Part shown: piece after piece, positions 10,408 to 20,984 of the stretch
Position numbering within the stretch: the stretch's first letter is position 1
How the letters are laid out: the number at the start of each line of letters is the position of its first letter
Origin: Hordeum vulgare subsp. vulgare
Lineage: Eukaryota; Streptophyta; Magnoliopsida; Poales; Poaceae
Assembly: GCF_904849725.1 (NCBI RefSeq)
Contig: NC_058519.1
Span: forward strand, 106,876,881-106,940,880
Reading direction: 5' to 3'
DNA: 64,000 nt
Notes under the pieces: generated by a model
What the model was told of the DNA's origin: nothing
Databases searched by the model: none
The model's input: only the letters and a program-made list of their open reading frames with translations
Program-made: the position numbers and the translations under genes

Positions 10408-10503
10408 TGAATTTCTTCTCAACCAGGGTCATATGTTGCTTAACATTTCTTCTCAACCAGGGTCATATGTTGCTTAACTTTGGTCATATGTTGCTTAACT
10501 TTG
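10408..10503 (+). repeat. Local duplications at the right terminus of the 4 kb MULE
   Basis: The segment ttcttctcaaccagggtcat plus atgttgcttaac occurs twice, and ggtcatatgttgcttaac occurs a third time immediately after. The right TIR therefore has extra copies of its own end. Confidence 0.75.
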
Positions 10504-10541
10504 ACCAAAGGGTCAAAACACGGATTTTTGCCTGAGCAGGG

Positions 10542-11184
10542 TTCATGCCTATCGAGCAGGCCTAGCTTGGGCATGTGGCACCACGACAACGGGGCCAGTT
10601 CTTTTTGCGGCTTAGGGATATATAGCAGCTAAAGACATCTTCCCCTAAAAAAATGGCTAAAGACACCTGAACCTGAATGCAGACTCAGTTGTATTTCCCC
10701 AGAACAGAGCAGCACTGCATGAGACCCGCACATCCATATGGACAATACCATATGTGTTGATACAACAACGAGACGGGCATGCTCGATCGAAACCACCGTG
10801 TGGCCGTACCAACCGATACATACATTTTTCTCGTGCTAATAATCTAAACCAGCAACCTAAAGAAGAGGAGGTGACGGACGAGCACAGACAGAGACATGTG
10901 TTCTGCCTCTGCTAGCTGTTCCAGTTCTCTAGTCCAGTGCAACCTTTTCCATCCCCACTGGTGAGGTGATCTTGGGGCCTGTACGTTGATCAGCTCGGCT
11001 GCTCCAGAACGCAGGCAGGATCTTGCTGGGCTTATTACAGGGCTTTGCCTAAGTCAAGGAGATCGCTGGGCGAGCGTTAAACAGTAGAAGTGCGCCATGT
11101 GCGTGCTGTTCACCGGGTCCTGCAGCACAACGGACAGTGCGCGTAAGACGTCAATGGCTCACCTCAATGCAGGAAGCAAAGCTT
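10542..11184. other. 3' flank of the CLD1-like gene; no gene seen
   Basis: No coding signal is recognised. The part nearest 11184 will contain the 3' UTR of the minus-strand hydrolase gene. A MITE-like scrap may be present at about 10600-10670 (ggccagttctttttgcggctt), but no matching inverse end was found. Confidence 0.4.
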
Positions 11185-14100
11185 TCAGTGAAGAACGGCA
11201 TACCTCAGTGTTGATACCAGAGTTGATGACATGGAAGAAGCCTGGTCCGCCTTGTCCACGCTATCGCCTCCGAGGAAGTCAAGCACATGCTTTGCCGCCT
11301 CCCTCGGCTTCTCGACATGGGGAATGTGGCCGCACTGCCCTACCTGCCTTAAAATTGCGCTGGGGAGTTCCTGCTGTAACCGCTGCAGAGCGCCGCAACA
11401 CGTTCAAAATGGTGCGCATTTGTGTCTTGAGACACGCATATGTCTTGCGAGCTAGACCACGCACCGCATTTAGGCATTATGAGGCAAACTTACATATGCT
11501 TGCTTATTGCTAATTATTCCATCGTCCTCTCCCCATAATACCAGGCATTTTTGCTTTACCTGTCCATGAAAACATGGCAGGGTCAGAAATAATCATTCTT
11601 TTGCACAACCCATTTCATTTTTCTTCCATGCCAGATTGTCATATCCAACAGTTCAAACGCTAATGGCAGAAGTATAGTCTATAATTGACAGTCGGCAGAA
11701 GAGAATGATGCAACATTATGAATTGGTGTTTATATATACAAAGTTTCAAGCTAATACAATTGATCATATGTTTGGGGGATAAGTTTCATCTTTCCTTTTA
11801 TCTCAGCAGAAACTGGTGCTCTGTGAGGTAGCTGCAGTGTGCTGGACAATTTGGGAAACACGCGAAGCTGTGTATTTTAAAAATAAATTTCCTGACGATC
11901 CTTTGGCTGTCATCTTTAACCTGTGCAGCCACATTGACTCCTGGGCGATGTTGCAGAAAGAACAAGATCGAATAAACCTTTAGGCTGGAGTGATACTGCT
12001 CAAGAAGGTGATCACAGTATGCACAAATGCACTGATGGGTGCCGGCCAGCAAGAAGGGTCATAGGGTGAAAGTGATGTTTCTACAGCTTTGCTAGAGACG
12101 CATTTGGAGCTTCGCTGATGCTCTATGTTTTCTAATAACTGGAGATGTTAGTGTTTATTTCTGCTTTGGTTAAGTTCTGTAAGACTGTTATACTGTGGCA
12201 TTTTCTTTAGTGTAAATCAACGAGAGGCCCTGTTGTTTACAAAAAAATGCAATTATTTTTATGCAAAAGATTCTGTCAATGCTGCAGGAAGCACTTGAAC
12301 TATCTTTATAAAAAGAACCAAAACATTTCAGAAAGTATATGAACTAATATTGAGAAAAAACGGAAACTCATCGATACCGCTTATTTGGTGTCTTGCATGA
12401 GCAGTAATCTTCACATCATCGAAGTTTTGTTGCAGCAAACAAGGCTACAGCCTTCAACAGTGACCATCCAGCACATATATTTTAATGATTTTGTAACAAG
12501 TTGGTTGTGTGCATATTTAGATGCAAAGACGCGGAGAGTGTTCTCTTCCTAACTAAATGAAATGAGAAGGGTGGTGACTGGTAGGCCCATCCTACGAGCC
12601 TACAGCTCCATGAATGATACGAAGACAATGGAATTGGATACGGAATAAGCAACATTTAGCACATGTGAAAAGCGGATAAAATCATAATTTGGATGTTTAT
12701 AGAAAAGAACCTGCTTTATTTGATTTAGGACATTATAACCTCCAGTGATCATAAAATTAACAGTAGCATCTTCCCACCAAGGAAGCAGGCAGTGTAGACG
12801 GCCAATCTGTAATGAATAATAAATTAATAAAGGAAAAACATATGATTTGGAACCTAAAAGTAAAGAGGAAACTAAATGGTTCCAATTACACATGGCGGTA
12901 TCTGCACACTGTTAAAAACAGGATACCAGGTAATACCTCAGCAGAATTCGACTGGCAAGAATTATATGATTGGGAAGGGAAGTACAATATTGCAGAATGA
13001 GGCAAAAAAAGGTTTTATGTTTTTGACACATCAAATGCACCATGACTGTCAAGTATTTGCAGATTAGGATTTCTTTTTTGTTTTGGCAGTTTTGGATTTT
13101 TAGCTAGGAGTCTAGGGGAGTTTAGCTTCGTTTTGGTAGTTCCAATTTTGGGGTTTATCCCTTGTTTTTGCTTTGGTCTCCCTCCAATGTTAGTGGTTTG
13201 TACTTTGCGCCTTTCTTTGGCGTTCTAATACTAATACACAACAATACATATTTACCTGTGTGTTCAAGAAAAGAAAAAATTTCTCCAAGAATGATAGAGG
13301 AAACCACATACTTGAAAGGTATGAGTACGCCTCATAAAGTGTAGTTAACTAATAGACCAACAACCAGAATATGATAGCTGTTCCGTTCAGTAAGGAGCGT
13401 ACAGAGGCTTACCTGAACCCAATCAAATAATCCATCTGGAATTTTGTAAAATGCCAAGCGTGTAGCGAATAGTCGTAGAGGAAGACTCTTCAGTACAAAA
13501 ACCTGGGGAGCAAAGAATTACACTGTATTCCAGCCAATACATATGAACATACCACTGGATCGGTTTGACAAACACAAAAGATAATAATACAACATGAATG
13601 ATTTTCGAGGACAAGCAAAATCATCATTAAGTAAAATAAATATACATACAGTAAGCATGGGCATCAGGAGTTGAGGACACAAAAAACTAAAGAGCAACAG
13701 CAAAAGATATCAACAAAAACAGAATGATTTAACGCTGAAGCAAAGCTACGTTGACATAAAACATTCAGCTCAGAGAAACACTCACCCCAGCATATGGAAC
13801 AAATTTAGGCATTCTGGTCATATCTTTTGTGCCCTCAGCATACACACTTGCACCGATGAAGATTAATTTTGATACCTGTGATGAAGATTAAGTTGGCTTC
13901 TTGTAAGGAAGCTTGCGGATTTGTCCAGTTACAGAAAAGTACATCCAATTCGCATCAGTGCCAGCATTAGATATGTATCTTTAGTTTGTGATACTATTCC
14001 TATGTGCTAGACTGCTAGCTAAGAAATGAAGAGAACACAGTAAGTCCTAAAATGCTGGTACCGCTTCCGGATAGTTGACTGCAAAATCAATGGCAACAGC

Positions 14101-15381
14101 AGCACCCAGGCTAGGCCCAACTAGTACCATAGGCCTTTTGATGTAGGATCTCCAGAACTACACAAAGAGATTGTTAAGATGTAAGGATATTATCATTGTA
14201 ATCATAAAAACAGTTTCACTACTAAATCATAAAAACTGGTCTTAAAAAGAATGAACATATTTATACAAGGGAAGGTAAACTGGAAACTTGCTCAAAGAAA
14301 AGCTTAGTAATACATAATCCGGAAACCCAGTCCTTATTTTGGGATAGAAGCTAGTTTTTGTGCAGCTCTGGGCAAAAGGCTGAAACTTCAGTCACTTATC
14401 AAACTCATTCTGAATTAAACAGGAAATCTGCAGACTGGGAAATAGGGATTGAACTCATCACATGGAAATTATTGAGATGTTTATCAGCAGTAGTAGTTAA
14501 CTTGTACCTGATAAAGATGCTCGCGCTTAGACACAATATCACACGGTGGCCTTGTTTCTACGATCCAATCGATCAACATATCAGAAATTCAGAAGTGGTC
14601 ACAACTTGCAACTATGGAAAGCACAATTATAGTACCAATTCCAAGGACATGCAGCAGAGTGGGGGCATACCTAAATTAGAGAAGCCCCACCCAAGAATGT
14701 CCACCGCCCAAGTCTCCAGCCCAGCATCCTCCAGCAAAGGGTAGGTGTACCTCCACTCTAAACAAGAACTGCATCTAATACTTTTAGAGTGTCCATGCTG
14801 CTCAATGCATGGTAAAAGTACAAGAAGACTCTTGTAGTCTTGTGGCAGCACCCCACTGACACCGGAATTAGACATTGCGGGTGGAACGGTAAGATAGGCA
14901 GCGCCCCAAAATTTGATGTTGCATTGCACGCACCTGTCGAAGCCGTGGAGCAGCACGACCGGATCGCCGCTCTGCTGCTGCTTGAGTGGCCTCACGCAGC
15001 TGCTCGGTATCGGGCTCTTGGAGAAGCCAGTCTGGAGCGGGGATCGGTTGAGCAAAAATTCAGCACGGGTGTTAACTAGGCAGCCCACGCCTCTTCACCG
15101 GACGGATTTTTAACAGCAGAGCAAAATTACGGCAGTTTGTGGAGAAGCTAGCTCGCCTGGACGGGCACGCGCTCGATTCGCTTGGCGAGGCGGAGGGCGG
15201 CGCCGTCGCGGATGCGCTCGACCGCCCTGGGCAGGAACGGCGGGAAGTCGTTAGCGACGGCGGCGGCGGCGGCTCGGCCGGTGGCGCCGACGTCGGTGGA
15301 GGCCGCGACCCTGAACCGGGCCCTGGACGGCGCCGGGGGCAGCGGCGCCGGCGAGAAGGAGAGGGTGAGCAGCGGCGGCAT
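11185..15381 (-). CDS. CLD1: Chlorophyll dephytylase-like alpha/beta hydrolase, ten exons, apparently intact
   Basis: Exons placed by eye: 15381-15157, 15031-14934, 14768-14671, 14557-14508, 14157-14062, 13875-13786, 13502-13413, 12806-12711, 11559-11494, 11382-11185. They total 1107 bp and keep one frame from ATG to TGA (368 aa). Residues 1-28 are Pro/Ser/Ala/Arg-rich, like a chloroplast transit peptide. The hydrolase fold follows: oxyanion motif LLHGFD (102-107), LEWRYTYPLLE, nucleophile elbow GPSLG (Ser173), cap helix IGRLHCLLPWWEDATV, acidic motif WGEDD (Asp294), and CGHIPHVEKP (His322). This order and wording match Arabidopsis At5g38520, CLD1, which removes phytol from chlorophyll during photosystem turnover in the thylakoid. 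Length is close to the family's roughly 360 aa. All introns are GT-AG except intron 1, which is GC-AG. Family identity is firm; the CLD1 activity itself is inferred. Confidence 0.88.
13072..13285 (+). mobile_element. Possible LINE 3' end in intron 7 of the CLD1-like gene
   Basis: The segment contains tttgtactttgcgcctttct, a ttggcgttctaatactaatac stretch and gtgtgttcaagaaaagaaaa, ending A-rich. This resembles the 3' ends of plant LINEs, which are usually 5'-truncated on insertion. No clear target duplication was found. It lies wholly between exon 8 and exon 7, so it need not affect the protein. Confidence 0.3.
15032..15156 (-). other. GC-AG intron 1 of the CLD1-like gene
   Basis: The exon ends ...GTCCAG and the intron begins GCGAGC. 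The acceptor is CCGCTCCAG before ACTGGCTTC. Splicing here joins ERVPVQ to TGFSKSP in frame, in line with the family. Without splicing, a TAG lies five bases into the intron region. GC donors with an exon-terminal CAG are a known minor class in plants. Confidence 0.7.
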
Positions 15382-16619
15382 TGGTGGAGTTAGCCGGTTG
15401 CCCCGCGCGCTCGGTGGAGTGTGTGCGCTCCGGGTTGAGCGGATGTTATGGGGCGCCAAGGGGGCGGTGGGCAGTGGCCTCGTGGCCCGCCTGGCAGCCT
15501 ACGCTGCTGCTACGCCGACGCGCGTCATGGACGTGCAAAAATGCGACAGGTCACCGCGCGAGCCGTTCGATCCGCCCCGCCCAGAGCGTACAGGACCGTT
15601 GGATGACACGCATGTCAACGTGTCGCGCTGGAGGCTGGACTCGGTCCTCTTCTTCCCCACGCTTGGCTTGTACGCCGTCTCTCCCTCTGCGCCTGCCCTC
15701 ATCCTTCGCGCCCCCGCCTGACCCGTCTCCCCCACACGCGGCAGCTCGGCAACTCTCCGCAATGCCAATCGGAATCGTAGCACCATTCGACGCCGTTTGC
15801 AGCACCGGCCACCGGGTGTTCCGTTTGTAGCGTCGACGAAGCAATGTTCGTAGCATCGACGAAACACCTCACAACGTCCACTGGTGCTCGACATCGTCGC
15901 CCAACGATGTCCATTGGCCATTGAAGCTATCACCTCGTCCGCTTGGTATGTTTGAGTGCCGGTGCATGTCCGAGTGATTCCATGGATTCAAGTGGAACCT
16001 GAGTGTGCATTGGTAGTCCTCAGACTTTAATGGTCGTCTGAGGTCCTAGATGAGCCTAGATGAGCGTTGAATGTGTGATCCATGATCCTACCTCTCGTAG
16101 GTGACTCCATCAGTATCCCCGAATCGGTTGAGGTTTAATTGATTGAGTGAAAGACACTTCGGGATGCCTCCGGCGCTTCGGAGACGTTCAGAAAGTAGCT
16201 TGGGATTCTCACTCGGTTCCGAAATGAAGACGCAACGAATTCAGGATTGAAGATTTCCAAATGATCGGACTTGCTTGGAAGCTATGCACCACCCGATGAC
16301 ATTCGCTCACCTCTCGGGAGAGACATCCTAATGACTCGGGTATACGCGAGCTAAGGGCTTCGAGTGATCACGCAAGAGCTAGGACTGATAATTCTCGCAT
16401 CCTAGAGGAACTCTTTTGATCACGTTCGTATGCGTCCGAGTGAACCGAGTCCCGTAGGGAGGTATTCAGTTGACCGAAACATGTCGCTTTTGGTAACTGG
16501 GCGCCGGATCCACTCGGGCCAAAACACCGTGGAATTATCGCGGATTTCAAACGTGGGCGCCGGCATGCTCGTGGAAGCGGTGGTGTCATGGTTAGTGGGG
16601 GACATACCTCGCCATCCAT
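15382..16619. other. Upstream region of the CLD1-like gene and unclassified repeat-like DNA
   Basis: 15382-15900 is GC-rich and should contain the promoter and 5' UTR of the minus-strand gene; no clear TATA box was seen. ORFs here are antisense shadows of GC-rich DNA. From about 15940 the sequence changes character, with repeated ccgagtg/cactcgg words, which suggests old retrotransposon sequence of a family I cannot name. Confidence 0.4.
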
Positions 16620-16930
16620 CGGGTCGGGTCGGGTTTCGAGCCGGGCCTGACCAAGCCCGACGCAAAAAACCTAGGCCCGAGCCCGGCCAGGCCCGGCCGT
16701 CGGGCCTTGTTTTCAGGCCCAAGCCCGACCCATCAGTAAGAAATCCCATCAGGCCTCGGGCCTCGGGCCGGGCCCCTTCCCTAAATTGCATAAATGGCAA
16801 GCCCGGGCCCGGCACGAGTGTGCTTCCCGCTCAAAATTCAGGCTCAGGCCCGGCCCGCGGGCAAGACCGGGCCGGGCCGGGTCGGGCTTTTTCGGGCCGG
16901 GTCGGGTCGGGCCGGCCGTGTCGGGTATCC
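16620..16930. repeat. GC-rich cgggt/ggccc low-complexity tract
   Basis: Dense runs of cgggtcggg, cccggcc and gggccgggc in both orientations, ending with tcgggtatcccatgg. Such tracts occur in plant non-autonomous transposons, but no TIR or TSD could be fixed. ORFs across it are compositional. Confidence 0.6.
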
Positions 16931-17054
16931 CATGGCCAAATATAGTGGGGGAAAGTGGCACAACGCCTTGATTACCGTGTCGGGATTTCCGCCACGTGCC
17001 TCACGGGCATTGTTCACTGGATCTTGCAAATCTCGCTCTATTCACTGATTGAAG

Positions 17055-17212
17055 GTTGTGGAAGGGAGGGAGGGAGAGAGGGAGAGAGAGAGAGGGAGAG
17101 AAGGGGGAGAGATAGATAGATAGATAGAGAGAGAGATGGGGAGAGTGAGAGGGATGGGGGAGGGAAGGGGGAGGGGAAAGGAGAGGGAGGGAGAGACAGA
17201 GAGAGAGAGACC
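17055..17212 (+). repeat. GA-rich microsatellite
   Basis: An almost uninterrupted purine run of gagaggga, (gata)5 at 17109-17128 and (ga)n units. It lies about 100-250 bp upstream of the transposon-domain gene at 17316. The Ser/Leu/Pro-rich ORFs on the other strand come from this repeat. Confidence 0.9.
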
Positions 17213-17996
17213 CAAATCTGATTTCTTTTCCTTCGTCCCCTCTGCCACTTCACCCGATGGCTAAGCTGCTCTACCTCTCGTCACCTCTCTCCCCAGTCAG
17301 GGCCGACCGTGAAAGATGACGAGAAGCGCGGCTATGAAGGCCAAGCGGGTGAAGAAGGGCTCATGCGAGTCCTTCTCAAGCGTTGAGGTGCCGACGGGGC
17401 GGATCCAGGGCGATTGGATGGCGTCGCCCGTCACCAAGAGCCACCTGTTGGAGCTGGAGAGCCAAGGTCTCGTGATCGCCGGGAGCTGGCGGCTGCCGGA
17501 GGAGTACGAGCTCGAGCCATCGCCGCACGGGGACGAGCGAGTCCTCCTGGTGACCGACGTCGAGCGAGGTTTTTCTCTGCCTCTACACCTATTTTCCCGC
17601 GGTTTCCTTGACTTTTGTGGGGCACAACTCCATCACCTTACTCTCAATGTATTTTTCTATTTGGACGCCTTTGTTTCCCTTTGTGAAAACTTCCTTGGTT
17701 GTGCTCCCCATTTGGGGTTATTCAAACTATTTACCTGTCGAGTGATGACCGTGAAGAAGTCCTCCCGGGCAGGGGAGAAGACAAACATAGTCCAGCAACG
17801 CGGGGGCTTAGCTATCCATCGTAGGAGGAAGGGCAACTTTCCACAGATTTCGTTTCCTGATTCTGTGAAGGGCTAACAAGACTCTTGGTTCTACTACAAG
17901 GACGCCCCAGTCGGCGATGGTCAGTAGGGCCTTTCGCCGTACTTGGCGGAGCGAGTGCAGTCAGCGCCTTCCATGACCGTGTCTTAGGAGGAGAGG

Positions 17997-18001
17997 ACAG
18001 A
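17997..18001. repeat. Target-site duplication of the LARD, left copy (ACAGA)
   Basis: Identical to 39579-39583. A perfect 5-bp pair is the expected trace of LTR-retrotransposon integration and fixes both outer ends of the element. Confidence 0.9.
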
Positions 18002-20984
18002 TGTCACGCCCAGGATGCGACCCTATCCTCAATTTGGCACGAAGGCCTCGTCGGGGATAGAAGCGCATCTCGTCGTGTCGCAAGAATGGATATCGTTACA
18101 AGTACATGTACTGAAAAGAAGCGATAAATACAGAGTTGGCTTACACTCGCCACAAGCTACATCAGAGTCACATCAGTACGTTACAAAATCATCAAGAGTA
18201 AGAGCAGGGTCCGACTACGGACGAAAACAAACGAGAAAATAAGAACGACGTCCATGCTATCCCAGGCTGCCGGCCTGGAACCCATCCTAGATCGATGAAG
18301 AAGAAGGAGAAGAAGCAACTCCAAATGAACAATCAACGCGCTCGTGTCAAGTAATATTTACATGTACCTGCAACTCGTGTTGTAGTAATCTGTGAGCCAC
18401 AGGGGACTCAGCAATCTCATTTCCAAAGGTATCAAGACTAGCAAAGCTTAATGGGTGAGGTATGGTTAAGTGGTGAGGTTGCAGCAGCGGCTAAGCATAT
18501 ATTTGGTGGCTAACTTACGAGTACAAGAAACAAGAGGGGGAAGATCTACGCATAACGGACGTGAACTACTGATGATCAAATGAATGATCCTGAACACCTA
18601 CCTACGTCAGACATAACCCCACCGTGTCCTCGATCGAAGAAGGAACTCACGAAAGAGACAGTCACGGTTACGCACGCAGTTGGCATATTTTAATTAAGTT
18701 AACTTCAAGTTATCTAGAACCAGTGTTAAACAAAGTTTCCACGTTGCCACATAACCGCAGGCACGGCTTTCCGAAAGATTTAACCCTGCAGGGGTGCTCC
18801 AACTAGTCCATCACAAATTACCACAAGCCGCATAGAAATCCTCAATCACGAAGCTCGCGATCTTGTCGGATTCCCTAGTGGAAAACCTCAACTCTGAGAT
18901 TACCCAAAGCATCACCGGAATCCCGATGCACAAGATATCTCGTCAAAGGTAAAACTAATCCAGCAAGGCCGCCCGACGTGTCGACGATCCCGATAGGAGT
19001 CGCGTACCTCGTTCTCAGGACACGGCGGATGAGCTAGACGTCGGGATCGCTAAACCTCCGGGTGACCAGAGGGGCGCCGGACATCGCTTAGGTGGGGCCA
19101 ACACTCATGAGGAGCACTGGCCCGGGGGTTGATTAAATTATCCTCGGGGTCCGGAAAGTCCCTATGCAATTTTATTAGGTGTTTAGGCAAATGTAGTACC
19201 AAAGTTGGGCCTTGCCAGACCAGCTTTAATCTAAAACGAATTATCAAGGGGGTCCCCATAACAACCCCGATCGTGTTAGGAGCGCTCATTTATGGAACAT
19301 AACACCGGTAGCCAAAACTAAGGGGGCAAAGGTGGAACAAAACACCAGGCTAGAAAGGCCGAGCCTTCCACCTTTTACCAAATATATAGGTGCATTAAAT
19401 TAGATAGCAATTGATATGGTGATATAACAAGGAACCCATGCTTTCGCATGGAAGCATCTGCACCTGCAACTAGTAACGCTAACACAGGGTTAAGCAAGCG
19501 GTAACATAGCCAATCAGTGGTTTGCTAGGTTGAACAGGTTGAAGGTTTTCATGGCATTGTTGAGAGGCTGAATTTAACAGGTGGTAGGCGACGAGACATA
19601 AACGATAGAAGCGATAAACTAGCATGGCAATGATAGTAATGGTATCTGGGGAAATGGTCATCTTGCTTGAGATCCCTCTTGGAAGAAGAATGCCTCCGTG
19701 AAGCAGACGAACCAACGTAGTTGAACGGGTCCTCACATTCCGGCACGCTTGCGGAACTCTATCGAGACGGAGCAAACCGAAACAAACATCAACACAGATA
19801 TTCACCACACGATGCACAACATGATGCATACCCTACTATGATGCATGATCAGTTTAAAATGCAAGGGATGGCATGGCAATTCACCTCAAGCAAACTCTAC
19901 ACATTAAATGAAGCTCGATATGCAACGGGTTGCATATCGACGAAACTCCACGATTAATTATTTAATTCACTCCCGATTATTTACGCGGCAATATTTAATT
20001 TTTGTTAACATAACAAGGGTGAAGCGATGGTCCCACACGACATCCTAGTCGGGTAACACGCAAAACATAGATCGGAGCTATGGCTCAAGAGACATGCAAC
20101 ACAATATATCATTCCATGAATGCGTCATGCATGCAAGATACAACAACACGGGCAAGGAGAGAAAGAATCAAGTGTCGCCACGGCGAGCGAGAGGGAACCG
20201 TGGCGGCAAAATGGAAACGATGCCACGGCAACGTTCCTATTCCGGTAATCTCGTCGAGATATCGTGCCAACTAATAGGGAGCGTGTGCGGGAACGCTAAA
20301 AAAAGAATGGGGTGATCCCGGTTACCGGGTTCCCATGTGTCGAGGCACAACAAAAGAAGTACACGTGCAACGGGCAACATACTGTGCATACACACGATAC
20401 AACTCATACAACACATGCATACGGTTCTCGGCCATGTCTCATCGTTATACCTTCGATGCGTGCGATTTGAAGCGGATCGGTTCGGTGAAGGAGATCAACG
20501 ATCGTCGTGGACGTCGTGGAAGTAGTGGTCGTCGTGGTCGTCGTGGAAGTAGTGGTACTCGGGTCTCGTCGACGGTAGTCGTACTCGACGTCGTGGTACA
20601 CGGTCTTTGGCGTCGGTAGTCGATCACGGGTCTTCGGCGACGTCGAGGAACTCGAACTCGCTTCCGGGGTCGTCGAGGACGTGGTAGTGCACGGCGATCT
20701 TGTTGGTTCCACGACGGAGGGGAATGGCGCATGCAGCGGTGGCACGCGACACAACAACAACTACAGCAAACTACATCGGCACACTACGGCAAGCAGGCAA
20801 GCTGGGAGCAACATCATCTACAGCAAGCTAACAGCCGAGCAAAGCAACTAGCATCTGGGAGCAGAAAGCACGCAACAACAACTACAACTACAGGCAAGCA
20901 GCACATAAGCAACTAAAACTAGCTAAGCAGCAAGCAAGCAGCAAAGCAAGCAACTATCTAGCAGCTATTAGCAACAGCTACAGC

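Larger units (their letters stand above)
6461..10532 (+). mobile_element. Mutator-like element, 4.07 kb, carrying a plant-mobile-domain gene
   Basis: The left end ggcaaaattccatgtat...gttaagcaacatacgac is the inverse of the right end (complement ggcaaaaatccgtgttttg...gttaagcaacatatgac), giving TIRs of about 60-70 bp. Flanking 9-mers TCAACAGGG (6452-6460) and TGAGCAGGG (10533-10541) match at 7 of 9, as expected for an aged Mutator duplication. The interior holds a decayed plant mobile domain (PMD) gene and no MURA transposase. MULE-associated PMD genes are known in plants. The 1.1 kb between the left end and the gene is AT-rich with a recurrent gaatatgatg(g)atg motif at about 7060-7400. Confidence 0.75.

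Noticed and set aside
15182..15830. Plus-strand ORFs of 150-180 aa
   Set aside because: Part is antisense to exon 1 of the CLD1-like gene, the rest is GC-rich DNA without domain or homologous pattern.
17038..17253. Ser/Leu/Pro-rich minus-strand ORFs
   Set aside because: Produced by the GA microsatellite.
20505..20720. Possible satellite or CRISPR-like array
   Set aside because: It is a GTCGTG/GTCGTC triplet-rich tract inside the LARD LTR and has a matching copy at about 37500-37717; there are no spacer-separated repeats.
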